Shown: positions 23,628 to 54,300, counted from the stretch's first letter. The stretch is 64,000 nt of DNA from Membranipora membranacea (GCA_914767715.1 OU612065.1:18104001-18168000), one strand, 5' to 3'. Translations and numbers: made by a program. The notes: generated by a model not told the origin, from the sequence alone.

Positions 23628-26600
23628 TTATTAGTACCGAATCAAAAATATGTTATGTTATGTTTCAACTTTATTACTGATCAAAACTCCGGAGAGCACA
23701 CAAAATCATGTTTACAGTATTATGGGAGATGCTCAAGGTTGATAATGCAAGGTATAAAATATTTGAATATATGATACATTGCAACATATACATATGTAAA
23801 AATGTGTACTCAAATCATGGTGAAAAAATATTGAATCATATTATAAATTACGAAAATCTCTGAAAAAGTGAATTGGATCGCAGTGCTGATCTTGATTTTG
23901 TTTTGATCTATTTGCCACTGTGAGTCGATGTTGAGCCAGTGGTCGTGTAGGTATGTATCGGGTTTCAATGTCATGCTTAGCTGAAATAATGAAATAAATG
24001 AAAAAATTGAGTAAACTGATGGGATAAATTTTGCACAAATTCAAGATTCTAGATCCGAACAGGAATGCAAGTTAATAACTGTATATGGCGTAAGATGTAA
24101 TTTATCACTACTTGTTATCGACATGACCAGCTACTGCTAATGTGACATGAAGCCACTTACGATTTAGAGGAGCGGCAACCTTCAAACCACTCCATATCAT
24201 ATAACGCAATCTAGTATGTTAAATTAATAAATAAGTATTATTTATATTTTTGGCGATAGAAGACCTAGTGGTCAGCGACCGTTGAGAGTGGGCTGAGCAG
24301 CACTCCTTACACATGAATTCGAATGTCCACTACCTAACCCCCATTAGTCGCCTCCGGACGCGCTGCGTCACGGCTCGATTGCAAACAAGCTATGACGCTG
24401 TCCACTTATCAAACAGCAATGACACGGCAAGTTTGTTGGCGTCAATCCACGGGATAAGATGGCCGTTTCCGTTCAGCGTTGTGCCCACTTCCCTGTCACT
24501 GGAAGATAGATACGGCATTGTCTATTTTGTTTTCGTTACTATAAATATATACCATTTTGCTAGTCGGTTATTACAGGAAATAAGTATTTACTGGACATTG
24601 GCTAACCAATGAGGGAGTTCATTGGGCCAACCATGGATGAGATTTTAGTAGAATACTTTTGAACAGGCCATGGGCAGTCAAATTTTACAAGCTTCGATGA
24701 CTCTTTTCAAAAACGCCTTGAAAAACAACAAAATTAGTTTTTAACACACTCATGCGTCAAAGTTAGGGAAACTGGATACACCCCAGTAAAATGTTGGCAT
24801 CCCCTGCGTGCAAAATGGTAGAATCAAAGCAGCTTTGTATGGAAAAACTATCTAAAAAATTTGTGAGGATTCAATGATGGATATTTTGTCAAATTGTTTG
24901 ACGTTATGCAAAAATAATACAAAACACAGCCGCGTTCAGTGGTCTAAAACTATTATGATATACCAGATTCATTGTTGAGATTGTCGAAAGTTGGTACTAT
25001 GTATATCATAAGACTACTTGGTAGGAATATTTGGCTCACTATTTAGCTCATACGGCTATGCGCTCTTTTGAGTTATTGATAAACAAAAATCAAAATATTG
25101 TAAGATCTAAAATGTCCCTTTAGACTGGTCATGTGTTGTTTTAAACCAAATAATATGATGACTCTATCGTTTGCTTTTGCGCCCTAATTTTTCGATAAAA
25201 ATTCTTCGTTTTGTTTTTGATTCCTTATGGAAATCATTCTTCGGAATTATTACGGCAGTCACTACAATTTATTAGAAAAAATACAACTCCATTCAATCAG
25301 GTTTTTGTTGAGCTTTATATTATCTTGGCAGCTTACGACAGCATTTAATATTGAAGTGCATTTGGGTCATTACTGTTCCTCATATCTCGTATCAAGAGCT
25401 TTGCTCTAAATTATTGTGCCGATGCGATTTCTTTGTGGTTATTTTTATATCACAACTCACTCTTTAGCTGTGGTTCCAAAGAGAAAGGAAAAATAAAACC
25501 GCAATTTTCGTGAAATGAATAGTAAGAGTATTGGTTAAAATCACTAGGATATCTTGGTCAGAAAACTAAGAAATGAAGGTGCCTTAGGGGAGCAGTCACT
25601 ATACTCTCAGTTAGATCTTCAACACAATCTTGTAGAGGGCTACCAATTCCAAGAAGCTAAAATTCAAGAAGCTGATGTTCCATAATATTAGACTTAGCTC
25701 CGTTTTTTGAAAGTGGTACCAGCAAATTTCACAAAGAGTCAGGTAACAAGTACTGTTTAAATCCGGTTATGTAGAAAAAAATGGTCAATGAAAAAAAAGA
25801 AAAAAAATTCCATCATGGTCACTGGTCATTTGGGAACAAGCTATGATGGTACCATATAATTATAATATATAATAAATCTATAGATGGTAATCACTAACAA
25901 AACAGCTATGACACAGCGTTCTGTAGATGTCAAATTATACAAGATATAATGAGATTTACCATTCTGCGTGCCGTGCGTGCCGTGGAAAAGCCTATTGTCC
26001 CGCTTCATTATTTACTTATTATTATATTATTATATATATATTTATTATCTGGGTGGTCAGAGATTAATATAAAAAAACTGCATTGTCCATCAGCTGATGA
26101 TGGGTGTATTTTTAGTAACAAATACTATTGGTCAGGCAGTTGAGGTCAACAAGATCTAATTTTTTTTTGTGTGCCTAAATTCCAAGAAGCGTTTGGTAAA
26201 AAAATGTGTATATGATAATAAGAAAGTGTCGTTATAAGCTCACTAGTTCTTTAAGTTGACACAATTATGGGGAATGGACTAAAGCATGCTGCCTCTTTAG
26301 CCAGGGTCAGCTTCCTGTGGAGCAATGCCGATTCTTAATATTTTGGAATAAAAACTAACTATTTATTTAGAATTAAACTTATTAAATCTAATTTATTCAC
26401 ACTGCTTATCTTAATTCACTCCCTTGTCCTCATGAGCTAGACCACTTCTTGAGAAAGTATGCCAGGGAAAGCCTCAGTTTATAGCAGTGATTATCGTATC
26501 CATTTTGGTTAAAAAAGTACGTCAGTTTCGCCACAGTTACTCTTTTTTATGTCTTAGAAGTCACAGATTCAAACTTAATCCTTTATTAATTTAATAAAAT

Positions 26601-29514
26601 AATTCAATGTCATCTTCGATTGTCAATGTCATGAATACCAGTTTATCCTTGAAATAGAAATTCACTCTGACCACCATATTTGGGTTCATTCTGCCTCTAG
26701 CAGTCATTGTTAATATCCCTCTAGGTGTTATTCTGACCGAACCATTATCGCTCTCACAGAAATCCTACCAGCGGGTTTTTTCCACAGAATTTGACACATG
26801 CGTCACGTATACACTGCACCCTCAAGTTTGTGGTTTAGGGTTCCTGTTCTGCAACATAAGAGACTAAGGTTGGGTCTATTGCCGTGTCCATGAGTCTATG
26901 TTACATGTACGGAACCACAGTCTCGTGACCCTCTTTGCAGGCCTAAACCTAAATACGTGTGAAGGTTATCTTGTTTTGATTTGATTGCAAGATAATGAGC
27001 CTTACTCGGGCTCCCTGCCGGTTTTCAGCCCACTCAGTGAAATGGCAGTCTGTGCACCAGAGTTCTTTCAGCATTCGAAAATAAAAAATAGAAAACAAAG
27101 CCTGGTAAGAAAAATAAACTCTCTGTAAAAAGTTATAGAAAAGGCTAAAGTTGAATTATTCTTAGATTTTCATACTAGAAGCCAGCCGTCTAAGTTTGGT
27201 TTCATTTTCAACAATATTTACCAAGCAATTGAGTTTTTTATATAGTTGTCCTTTCAGATACTCCGTGTAATTTGGCATGCTAGCAATCAGCAATTTACCA
27301 ACAAAAGGACATGGCTATATCTAGACGGCTCTTGAATCTCTTTAGCAGGATAGTAATTCAAATTTAATCTTAATTCTAATATGCATAATTTTATTGGAAA
27401 CTCTATGGTTAGAAGCAAAGAGACGAAATCGGAACAGCAGTAATATTGTTAATACTGTCAAGCACATCTGGAATTGTTCAACCAATTGCTGAATCGCTGC
27501 GGCATCTGAATAATTTTAATTTATATTATTTCCCTGCAATTTGATCCTTCGGTTAGAGGGTAGCAATCTAATTCTCATGAGAGCAGTAAAACAAATTTAG
27601 ATCAGCCAGTCAGGGTGAATGTGGGAGAGCATAATTGATTGTTGAAAATTTCTGTGTGTCATCATCATGGATCTTGAGTGACCTTGATGATGACAATTAT
27701 TCATCATTTTCCTGTCCCTTGTTATATGTCTATCATTGCTTGTATGTGAGGAAGAGAACTGTAAATTTTAATTAATCACATGTCCAAATAAAAGGCCGAA
27801 GTCATAACTACTGGTATGACTGTTTGACTTGGTCTGTGACTCCAGTTAGTGGGCGGTGCAGAGTCATACCACTGCAGCTGAGGGGACTGACTAACTTGAC
27901 AGATTAAAGAGTTCCCCCAGCTGTATTTTATTCAAATTCTGGTGAGCAGCATTCATAATCTCCTAACCTATTACGGAATATGATGAGCAGTCTTCACTTC
28001 TTTGTTTAAAAAAATGGTGTGAAGCACCAACCTACTTGAATCGAATTGCAAGGTTATCACAGCTATTAATAACCATCATTTTTAATCTGTTTTTATCAGG
28101 CCCTCCATTTCAAATAAGCAAGGTCAGGCTGCAAAAAAAAGAATTTGTGACCTTACTGGAATGATGGAGTCCATTGGCGGCACAAAGGACCGCCATCAAC
28201 TCGTGCTTACTGAAGGTGGCCTCTGACTTGCCGCACCAAACTTAAATTTGAAAAGTTAGAATAAGTCTCCAACTCTAACAAGGCAATCGATCGATTACAA
28301 ATATCAATTTGGGTCAAGACACACTATTTGTATTTCTACATAGTATCTTTCTCGTTATAAAATCATACTCAGCTAGCATTGATTTACCTTTGTGACTCAA
28401 TTTTTTTCCTCTTAAATTTTGGGTTTTCTGTAAAAAATCATCCCAGGCAATAGCCAACATCACCAAACAACTTAGCAACCAATCTAATAAATCAGCACAT
28501 ATGTCTACTTCTGAGACTGACCGCTAAGCAGAGGTTTGGTGGCTTGGTCAAACAAGCAACAGTCATCATGATTCCAGTGAGAAAAAGTTTCCAGTGCCAC
28601 TAGCTATGACCTGCCATGAGATTACTGCAATACCAAACAAATGTTGCAACAAGTAAAACTACTCACAAACTAATATTTCTCTAATAATTAATCAACAAGT
28701 TAGATATGAAGGCTAGCTGCTGCATAAGGATCGTTGTCACCAGTTCATTGCTCCGGTACAACCACCAGCAACCTGGTCACAGTTTTAACAGTTTAACACA
28801 ATAACGTCAACAACAACCTCAACAACAGCTACGGCAAATCGAGATTTTCAAACTAATTAATTTCATTTAGTAAAGTGAAATATCTATCTACCAATCACAT
28901 GCAGAAATACTTATTCTCACTGCTAATTATTATCTTTGCGTATATATATATATTCTTTTTATTTTTTTGTTTATGTGGTCAAGAAGTTGTTATGTTCGCT
29001 TGTGTATAACATGCTTATATAATGAAAACCTCAATAAAAGCGCATAATAATAATAACATTGAATGGTTTTGTTTCATTGTATTTTCACCAATGCATATAT
29101 AGCATGGCATTGTACGTACATTTCTTAGCTGACAAAAACTCATCGAATTTAAGCTGGATAAGAATTGTTAAACAAAAAGTTGATCTCCTATTTTCAATAT
29201 GAAAAGGCTATACCAAATTAATTCCTTGGCTGCATAAAACATTTTGAAAAAAAATTGTAGTTTAATAATTCTTTAATTTAATTTCAAATGATGCAACATT
29301 TTACAATGCTAAACAGAGCAGAATTAAACTGAATATGACCTACATGTAGTTTGATTTTGAAAAAAACCTCAGATGCCTGTTATTGCAGACAGATTAATTA
29401 TTTTACCATACAAATCTATAATTTTGAAAGGTATATACTATAGATTTTCAGTTTTTTCCAAGTTTTTTCAATATATTTTCCTTAATTTAAAATCTGTGCA
29501 AAATTCACTGCATG
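23628..29514. other. intergenic region between convergent hunchback and RPB2
   Basis: I find no supportable coding exon in these 5.9 kb. The open frames are short and lack protein character. A less AT-rich patch at about 24270-24620 ends with a copy of the AATGAGGGAGTTCATTGG motif. An AATAAA at 29033-29038, followed by a T/G-rich stretch, is a plausible poly(A) site on the plus strand. Confidence 0.55.
29033..29038 (+). terminator. isolated plus-strand poly(A) signal
   Basis: AATAAA is followed within 30 bases by a TG/T-rich stretch (tggttttgtttcattg), a good cleavage-site context. No plus-strand coding gene lies nearby; it could end a long hunchback 3' UTR or a non-coding RNA. Confidence 0.35.
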
Positions 29515-29520
29515 TTTATT
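29515..29520 (-). terminator. POLR2B: poly(A) signal of RPB2
   Basis: On the minus strand AATAAA lies about 132 nt after the RPB2 TGA (29654-29652). It is the first clear signal and implies a short 3' UTR. Confidence 0.65.
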
Positions 29521-29651
29521 TACAATAACCATCAACAGATATAGCAGGTTTCAATGTTCAGCTGCACATCAACTGATGGAGCTTTATCCTGTCTACACCT
29601 CTGAGGCAACACATCCCAGTTTGAAGCTTGGCGAAGTTCATAACTGCGTGT

Positions 29652-45004
<15,353 letters not shown>

Positions 45005-45372
45005 CTTTGGTTTTGAACTGACTGTGACTTCAGCTGTGAAGTTATGTTAAGAGTGGGGCTGTCACTCAGCTGATGGTACAGTTTATTTTGGATTTTGTTT
45101 TAGTATTTGCTGAGCTAGCTTCTTTTTCCTTCATTCGCCATTTTTCAGCTGCAGTCCATTATTTACATCCCCTCTGAGCTATATCAAACTATTATCCACA
45201 CATTCAAACACACCAATGGGGAAGTAAACTTTGAGCACCTAAGTGGGCGTTTCCTGTCTAAAATTTCTAAGCTCAAAAATATTTCATTTTTGTTTATAAT
45301 TTGTTGAGTAGGTGGTTTTTTGCTCATTTTAGTTGTAGGATGGTCTTCTATTCTAGCTAACACTGACTAAAT
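45005..45372. promoter_or_regulatory. head-to-head promoter region between RPB2 and INPP5F
   Basis: Only 368 bp separate the two divergent start codons, so both 5' UTRs and promoters must share it. I see no strong TATA box near either start. Candidate elements are GCCATTTT (45137-45144, YY1-like), CCAAT (45213-45217) and GGGCGTTTCCTG around 45245 (GC-box/ETS-like). An acceptor-like ctattctag near 45353 could mark a 5' UTR intron of INPP5F. Element calls are by eye. Confidence 0.6.
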
Positions 45373-48300
45373 ATGGAGGTGTATGAGGCATCTGAGTATT
45401 TCATTGTCCATGATGGGGATCACTCTTTGTGGTGTAACAGAAATAGCGGTGTAATAGAGGCCAAACCAGGTAAGCCATATATATAATATATATATATATG
45501 TATTTTAATTTATGTGAGATCATGATGATGTATGTTATCATTATTTATTATCACTTCTCTATACATTCATAATGGGATGGATGCCATGAAGCCTGTTTGT
45601 TCTAATCTTAAATTTGTTCAACCATCATAGAGTATTAACTTTGACTACAACTAATTAGACTAATAACATAATGAATAAAGATAGGTAGAAATCAGGCTAG
45701 AAGAATCATGACTGCTGGCATGGTGGTGGTATGCAGCCTGACTAACAGTTGCTTTCCAGCAAATGAGCATCCTATAGTATCTTATCTTAGTTTGTTGAAG
45801 TTACTACTTACAGTACTAGGCCAAACACCTGGCCATGTACATTTATATGCCCTGTCATGTGAAATCAATTACCCCATAGAAGAAAAATAATAAATAATGT
45901 GAAATATTGTGAATTTATTGGGGTCAAATATGTTGAGGTTATGTTTGAACATTTCTATATTGTCACCGTGATGAGGTTCAAGCATGTGCATTGATATATG
46001 TATATATAGGCAGCCACTGGCTCACAAATAACGAACTGTATTAAATATCAGCATTGATCATGCCTGTTGTGACTCTAACCAGATTGCTGGATGCAGCAAG
46101 TTGAGGTGTTGACAATACTGTGTCAGTGACTTACGTTACGTCCTTACTATATATATTGTACCTGGGATGATACCATGGACCCAACTTTGACAACGTTGGT
46201 ACTTTTTGTAGTATGTATTTCAGGTTATGTCTTGGTCAAATGTAGCACACTTGAAGCCAACTTCTAGCTGCCTTTGGTGGTTTTATACTTTTCTGTATCA
46301 TACAATCAGATAAAATATGTTTCTTCTTTATATGACAGGATTCCATTTGTGCAACGCAAGAAACCCCATCTGTCTTGGTGTAATTCATGGAGTTATTGGA
46401 AAAGTCAAGATCCTTCCAGGTAAGTTAACAGCTGGTTAGTTCCAGACACAATTGGTAGGGTGTATAGATTGCAATGTGCTTTGTGTTCTAAGTTATGGAT
46501 CAGCTTTTTTCTCATTAGGTGACCTAGAGCCTTTCGTATTTAATTCCAGTCGTTATTACTATGACAATGACCTCACACAAACAACTCAAATTTATGAGTA
46601 CCAATGAACTAACCCCCCCCCCCCCTCCTCGCTGCTGTTTGTGCTCTCACAACTGATTATAAAAAGAGTGGCAACAGCTGTGGTCTAGGTCTACCCCTGC
46701 AGTTAGGTCAGGATGTTACTCAACTCAGGTTTTTTGTTGACCTTCATGCCGCTGCTCCTGACCTTCATGCCGTTGCTCCCGGTATTGACCGTGCAAAAAC
46801 CAGGCCAATTATTGGAAAGATGTAGATGACAGCTTGTTTAACGTAGCAGTGTCCTTGCTAATTAACCCCGTCTTTCCAAGCTGTTAATGATGTTTTATAT
46901 ATATATATGTATATATATATATACGGCGTGAACTATTACCAGGGTTATTCTTGAGTTTCTTGAAAAGTCTTGCACTGTTGTGAGTTCACACTACAATGGT
47001 ACGCACAGGAGATAACCACGCCAAAACATCTCTCAGTTTGAGGTGGTCTTCTCAAAGTCTCTACTTCCGATACTCTAATTACCCAGGCCAATCAGTCATT
47101 AGAAGGTTGCATGGGTAGTGTTTGCATTGCAGGCAGTAATCAACTTCAGACATTCCAATCGAATCAATTATTCTATTACTCAATTGATTATTGTGTAATA
47201 GTTACATACATTGAGCAGTTAGTCCAGCTATAAGCTTGAGAAAAGAAGTTGCTTCATACACTCAAGTTGAAAGACAATCTGATATTATTGATCTGTATGT
47301 AACACACGGTTCATTCTATATACATCATATGTACACATGAAAACATGAAACATTTCTCTCAATACAGCAACTGATGTTACTAAAATACTCAGAATACATT
47401 GCCGCAACAGTCCGTAACTGTTCTACTAGCATAAACTGTAAACGTACCATCATATTGTTAGGATGGTACATTAGTGGTAATCGTCTGGCTGGTTGTTATG
47501 GTATTGGCTATGATGGTGACAAGTCATCGGTTTTTGTTACATAAAACTCTCTTTTTTTCTTGAACTTTTTATTCAACAATTGTTGCACTTTTTGTTTTAG
47601 AATCTGAATGGAGACTTATTCTTATCAAAAATAGGGAGCATGTAGGTCAAACTCTCAACGATGCTGATGTGTACAGGATTGGCAGGATAGTGTTTCTACC
47701 TCTGAACACGAAAAGTCTTCCGCCCGAGTTTGAGCTCAATGTATGTGACTTACATAATCATATTATTTTTCGCAAGTTGCAAATGTAACAGCCAACTGTA
47801 TAGCGATTCTTGATTTTGAAGATGGACAGCTCAGGTCATTATATACTGATGGTTTGAGTTTAGTCTAGACGATTTTGGTCTAAATGCCTGTCTTTGGAGT
47901 TGCTCCCGATCCACGGGTCACGCCACGGGTCACACTTGTGGATCAGTGACCAGTGAAAGGGAGCAACTGGAATGCAGGCAATTGGATTAAACGTTATCTA
48001 AGTCTAGTATGATCAGGGCTATTGGTGTCATAAAGTCCTGTTAGAAGAGCAAAGTGGTTCCTATGAGACTATGTTACTTCTCAGAAGTCTAAACGTCTAT
48101 TTCCTCTTGAACCACAAAATTAAACCGGCTGAGTCACCTATAACCATAATATAATCTGTTTATTTGATCAAATTTTCATTTAAATTTGTTTTTCAGAAAT
48201 GTGAGAAGCACCATTTTGGGATTAACAAACCTAAGCAAATAACACAACAAGGTAAACAGATGCTGCAGTCAACGTGGAACTCAATACAGAAAGTCAAAGA

Positions 48301-51300
48301 TTCCGTCCAGTCCAAATCCAAGTCTAGTGTGAGTAATACCAATGTGTTCTACCTTGTGGTGGGCGGAAGGCTGTCTGGGGTGGGTAGGTGGTGTTCCCCA
48401 CACCTACCCAACCCAGACTAACCTTGTAGGCCCATTCAAAATTACCTAGCAGCTGAACACAAATGATGTTTGACAAAGAATACAAGGCCTTCTGCTCCTA
48501 AATCTATGCAGTAAATACAGTAAACACATCATGCTCAGATCGGATATGCTGCTATGTATGTTCAGGCATTGACAAAGACCACCACTCAAACTACCATATA
48601 TACATATAACATGTTGTCATCAACAGTCTCCTACTCTCGTATTATACTTCTACTAGGAGCCTATAAAATATTATATGTGCATAGACTTTGTCTCAAACTC
48701 ATAATTAGCCTAACTTTCATGGTTTAGCCCTCCTATTTCAACATTCCTATGGGACTGCCGAGGCGTCTTACTAATTCTATGCATGAGACCGTCGGTTTAG
48801 TAGACGGTTTCTTGTCGGTAAGAATGCATCACACAGCATCATTCTTTTAGTGTGCCAGTCAGTTATGGAGTTGGTTGTCTCACCCATCAATGAGCTCTTT
48901 CTATAGAAGTAGAGGGAGTTCATTGCACCCATTGTTTCCCTGGTTTTTTCGATTATTCGAAATCTGATCAATCTCAATCATGCAGGAAGACTGATAATAA
49001 ACTCCTGTAAGGTATTTGGGGTGTCCAGTTGTTCTATGAGCAGCAGCAGCATGATTTTATTGTCAAGTTGATACTGCTGAATGCATGGCTGTTATAGTGG
49101 TAGAATTTTTAGATTGGTTGAGGGACATTTATTAAACTCGACATTAGGTGGATGTCAGTCATGTCTGTGAACTTGTACTTACATCAAGCCTGTTCAACAA
49201 GCCTGTATTGACAAGCTTGGCCAAAGGTTGTCAAGACAGACTACATCAAAGTATACTTTTAAAATCTGAATGCTGCGTTTATTGGTTTTCATTAAGTTCT
49301 CTTTTCCATAAGTCAAATCACTGCTTCTACTATTTCAAGTACATTATATTTTAAAGCTCAAGTCTAAAGTTAACATGGAGTAAGAGGTTATAAAGTGGTG
49401 ATATGGTCAAAATGCTCTGTACAGATGACTGAATAATCTCTGGTTATAATTATGATTGATTGTGTGAACGTAATACCTATATTATACAGTCGGTTTCTCT
49501 TTCCTATTGCAGAGAGATCCTCAAAAAGAATATGACAAGTTGGAAAAGAGAATAATTGAGGTTGGTATGCAACAAAGATACTTTCAAGTAAACTGCTCCC
49601 ATGAGTGGGAGCTGGTTGTTTGCAGAGTAGTATTCCTCAGTGATAGCAGGGTATCCTCGGGTACATTATTGAAAATTAGCACCAAGTCACATACGCAACA
49701 TTCTTTTGAGGGGTAAACGCCTCCAATTGGGATATGTGAGCCACACAATTGAAGTGGGGCTATTCAACCCCTCCATCTAATGTTTGATTGTTGCCAGTCT
49801 TTTCTGCAGGCCGTTCACCATTTCATGGTGATGTTGTTGGCGCTTCCCCCAGTACATTTATGTCATTGCATTGTTTGTCAAACTAACGTAATCACTGTGC
49901 ATGTATGATCAGACAGTTAAGTTGCTGGTATGGCTCTTTGGTAGGAAAGCGCTGCAGAACTCGCTTCGTGCTCAGATCATTGATGTTTATATTCCCTATG
50001 CTAAACTCATTTCAATGATTTGCTGACACAGGCAAGGGGTAGATCAAGCATGATCCATTTTGCCTGCATTTAGTGTTTGAGCCAGCGGCTCACCAATAGA
50101 ATGGGAATGACTGGACTGCGGGCAAATTGGATCAAACTTGTTTTAGGCAAGGGGATAGTAAAATGCAACTTTACTGGCGATATTTGGGTAATAACATTTC
50201 TACTAAGAATATTTGAAGTACCAGTAATGAATATTCCTTGTCTTCAATTAAAATGGACAGAATCTGTGGTTTGCATTGAAAAGTCATAAGTTCATAAGTT
50301 GAAGCTCTTATATGACTCATGCTCATGATATTGATGATGTCTCCTTCATTTACAGGAACTAGGCAAGATGTTTAACATATCAGACTTTTATTACTACTCT
50401 CCCAATGGTGATATCACTAATTGCATACAAAGACAAAGTCTACCCACATATAATCGAGATGAGCCTCTCTGGAAGCGGGCTGATGAACGATTCTTTTGGA
50501 ACAAATCTCTAATGGAGGACCTGATCAACTCAAATGTGAGTTTTCTGCTCGCTGGACTGTTTATTGGTGTCCCGCACAGAAAAACATGGGGTAAAGGTTT
50601 GGGACAAACGACCCAGAAAGGAAAATGCACAGATTATGTGAAATTCAAAAGCAGACTGTAATGAAATTATATGCTCACGTGGATTTTGGCTTATGAGATA
50701 TACTCAATATAATCAAAACGAATAACCATAATATACTGATAAGAATTTTGATAGCTTGTCTTGATAAGCTTCGTCGTCACGGCAAACTTAACCAAGCTTA
50801 ACCAGTTGGCTAGCTTGGTTTGGTTGTGCCGGTATTTGATGCCTCTGCATCGAAAGAAAGTATGATGTCACCTCATATGAAAAAAATCTGATAATCTGAT
50901 TAGAGTCCCCCTAGAGACATTTCACCATCTAGTGATGTCTGTTGTGTGGGATTGTGAGTGAATTATTGGGATATTCCATCACCTTGTTTTGATACGTTGT
51001 CTCTAAAGGGTCCTGCTTACCCGATTGACTGTAGCCTTGTTAAAACAAAGAAAGTAGCTGCTTGGCAAGGCTAGACAGACTGTATTGAAATGTGGTTATA
51101 TTGTACATATTGTTTCAATTCTAACTCTTACTTGATGAGAAATTGACCCGCTTCAGACAAATGCAAACAATTTATTATTTTATTACCTTTGGGAAGAGTA
51201 GCATCTGGCTCTTATGGGACAGCTATTCATTCATACATACATGTAGGGTTCACCAAAGCATGATTATATCAATATGCTGAGATTCCACATGAGTGTCACT

Positions 51301-54300
51301 CAAGTTCATTAACAATCATTGATTATACATTCAGATATATATCTGTGAGTACAAAAAATGTCTAAGTGAGTTCAGTGCGAAAATTTCACGAGCTAGCGCC
51401 CAATTGTCATGCATGTTTTGCAATTTCCATTAGACTGTCCCAAGTTGGTAATAATATGATGTTTTATTTATGTACTCATGTTGCTATCAAGTTGCTATCA
51501 TGTTGCTATCATGTTGCTGTGAGTATCACAGAAATTCTGTTATATTTTTGCAGAGTAAATATGCAGACCACTGGATTCAACCCATAATCCAAGGATACTT
51601 TGACACCAAACGGTGCTCCATCGCAGAAAGTGATGGATACCATAGCTCAACTTTTCACCACAATGAGGTCTACGAGTTTACAATGTCAGTGTTATCTCGG
51701 CGAAGTAGACATCGAGCTGGTACTCGATATAAACGACGCGGCGTAGATGAAGAGGGAAATTGCGCTAATTATGTAGAGACTGAACAAGTATGTAGATAAG
51801 CCGTCAGAGTTATGACAGACCGCTGAGTCATTTCCTAAGGGTTATACAGAGTTTCATGTGGGAGATCATACATTACTTCCGTATATACGAGTCATTGTCA
51901 TTAGAGAGTTGTATTTGCTAGATTTTTTATCTTGGTGCCTGGCGGTTCTTAAAAACACAGAGAGGCAATGATGGTACATGTGAACCGTCACTATTACCTT
52001 TGGGTATAATTGTGAACATAAAACCTTGTGGGAGGGTAGTGTGGAGGGGCACTTGTAGAATCATTTTTCTTGGAGGGTGTTCTATTGAAAAGTAGCAAAG
52101 TGATGCGGCTGCTCCTATTCACCTGCCAGGCTGGGATTGGCAAATGAGTGTCCACTTCACCATCTTTATGTAGGCTGTTAGACCAGAACAAATGGAAACC
52201 TGTGTTTTCTCCTTCTTCAATCATCCCAGCGCCCAATAGTAATTAGCAATTGGCAGAAACTTGATAAAAAAAAGAACTGATGTATACACTAAACTTCATA
52301 AGTGGAAGTGATTTTCAGTTTAATGGGCAGTTTTTTGTATGAACATATAAATACACTCTAATATTTATTAGTGTTGACATGACTAATACAGATTTGAGAT
52401 TAGTATGGCCATACATATTTTATTTTCCTGTTGTAGATTGTACACTTTCAGAGTCACACAGTATCATATGTACAGGTCAGAGGCAGCATACCTGTGTTCT
52501 GGAGTCAGCCAGGACATAAATACCGGCCACCGCCTATTCTTGACAGAGGTGACTTTTATTTCTGTCCGTTTAAACAAATTGTCTCAGCCTTTACATGGAA
52601 CCGCTTGATATGTAATAATGTACAAATGGTGCTTGGATGTATCTGTATAATGCATGATAAACGGATCAGCGCACTTCCGTTAATTATCTGTCTAGAAGCT
52701 CTCAAAGCTTACCTTGGGAGTAATGTTATTACTAGGATCAATGACGGTGTGAGATGCCAATGGGTCATCACCGCAGTCTAAAATAACACTCATTATGGTT
52801 CGGTTAATTGGATAGATACATGCGATGTGATCATTGAATTCATTTTGGGTTTGTACTACAGCCGCTTTCAGAAAAAGTTGAGTCAGGTCATTTGTGTCGA
52901 TAACCTCCATCCCTATCCGTCTAAACACTCTTCAATGATAGCTCTTGATTGCAACAATATAAATTAAATAATTTAAATTAAAAATAAGTTGAGTTGCCAG
53001 GAAGTCAATTTGGCAATACAAATACCAACAATCTATCTCGATGATTTTGGTTTCAGGAGAGAAAGAAAGTGAGGAAGCTTTCACCAAACATTTTGATAAC
53101 CAGATTGATTCATACAGACACGTAACGTGTCTCAGCTTAGTGGATCGTCTCGGACGTGAGAAGGTTATGGCTGATGCCTTCCTTCACCACGTGGTATTAT
53201 ACAACAGTCCTAATGTAGCTTATGTAGCCTTTGACTTCCATGAGTACTGGTGAGTTGTCTGATAAACTGATCAAAACCACTGATTATCTTACTGTGGCTG
53301 CTGGAAAAAAGAGAATAAATGTCAATATTCGGAGTTGTCCTCTTATTTCTAAGACCTAACTCATAGAGGACAGGTTTTATAAAAGTCCCTGACCACAGGC
53401 ATTCAGCTGAATGTATGCAATCTAACTTTGTGTTTTGTGTCAATTTGGTTAATTTCTATGATTATGGAATCAAACAACCTTAATCAACATCTTCGTTCAT
53501 CAACAACTCTACATACATTTAAATTTGCATTGTCAAAACATTTGTTTTCATTGAATTGAGTTTTATTCCCTTGATTTGATTTCGATTGTTTTTTGTTCTG
53601 GTTTCTTTGCACATCAGGGAGAACATCTTCGGATGATGGTTATTGCAATAAAAATGTATATAAACAAGCAATACATTGTAGTATATTTTATCTTTGATAC
53701 TTACAGCCGAGGTATGCAGTTTGATAACGTTGTGATGTTAACAGATGCTGTCAAGGATATCATCAAGGCTCACAAATACTGCTGGTATGAGAATATAGCT
53801 AAGCTTATTATAGTGTAGTTTAAAGTTTAAGTTAAAAACTGGTCATGTTAGGTCTATACAATATGATATGTTTCGCTAACAAGCAACTTGCGAGTATTTT
53901 TTGATTGAATTGTCAGACAATAAAGGTTTCTTTCTTTCATTGCACGAAAAAGAATCATATTTCCACGTTCCCACAGTGAAGTATTAACAATGTTTTGACT
54001 GTACTGACTTGTTTCAGGGTTGATGGTGAGGGGATGATATGTGAACAGAATGGAGTATTAAGAGTCAACTGTATAGATTGCCTTGATAGGACAAACGTCG
54101 TACAGACTGCAGTAGCTAGGATCATTGTCGATCAGCAGGTGAGAGAAGAGGGTTAATCACTTGCTATGTGCAAGGTGTAACAGTTACTCCTTGCTATGAG
54201 TGTATGATTGTTTGGAATAACCTAAAACTGATGATATGAATTGAGTTCAATTGAGCAGGACAGATCAGAGTTATCTGAGGATAGAAATGCCCAGAGATTT

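Noticed and set aside
24270-24620. Less AT-rich patch as a possible exon or CpG promoter
   Set aside because: No protein-like frame with splice sites; ends in a dispersed repeat motif, so probably repeat-derived.
25949-26143. Small hydrophobic open frame in intergenic DNA
   Set aside because: Driven by a TA-rich stretch; no start context or splice partners.
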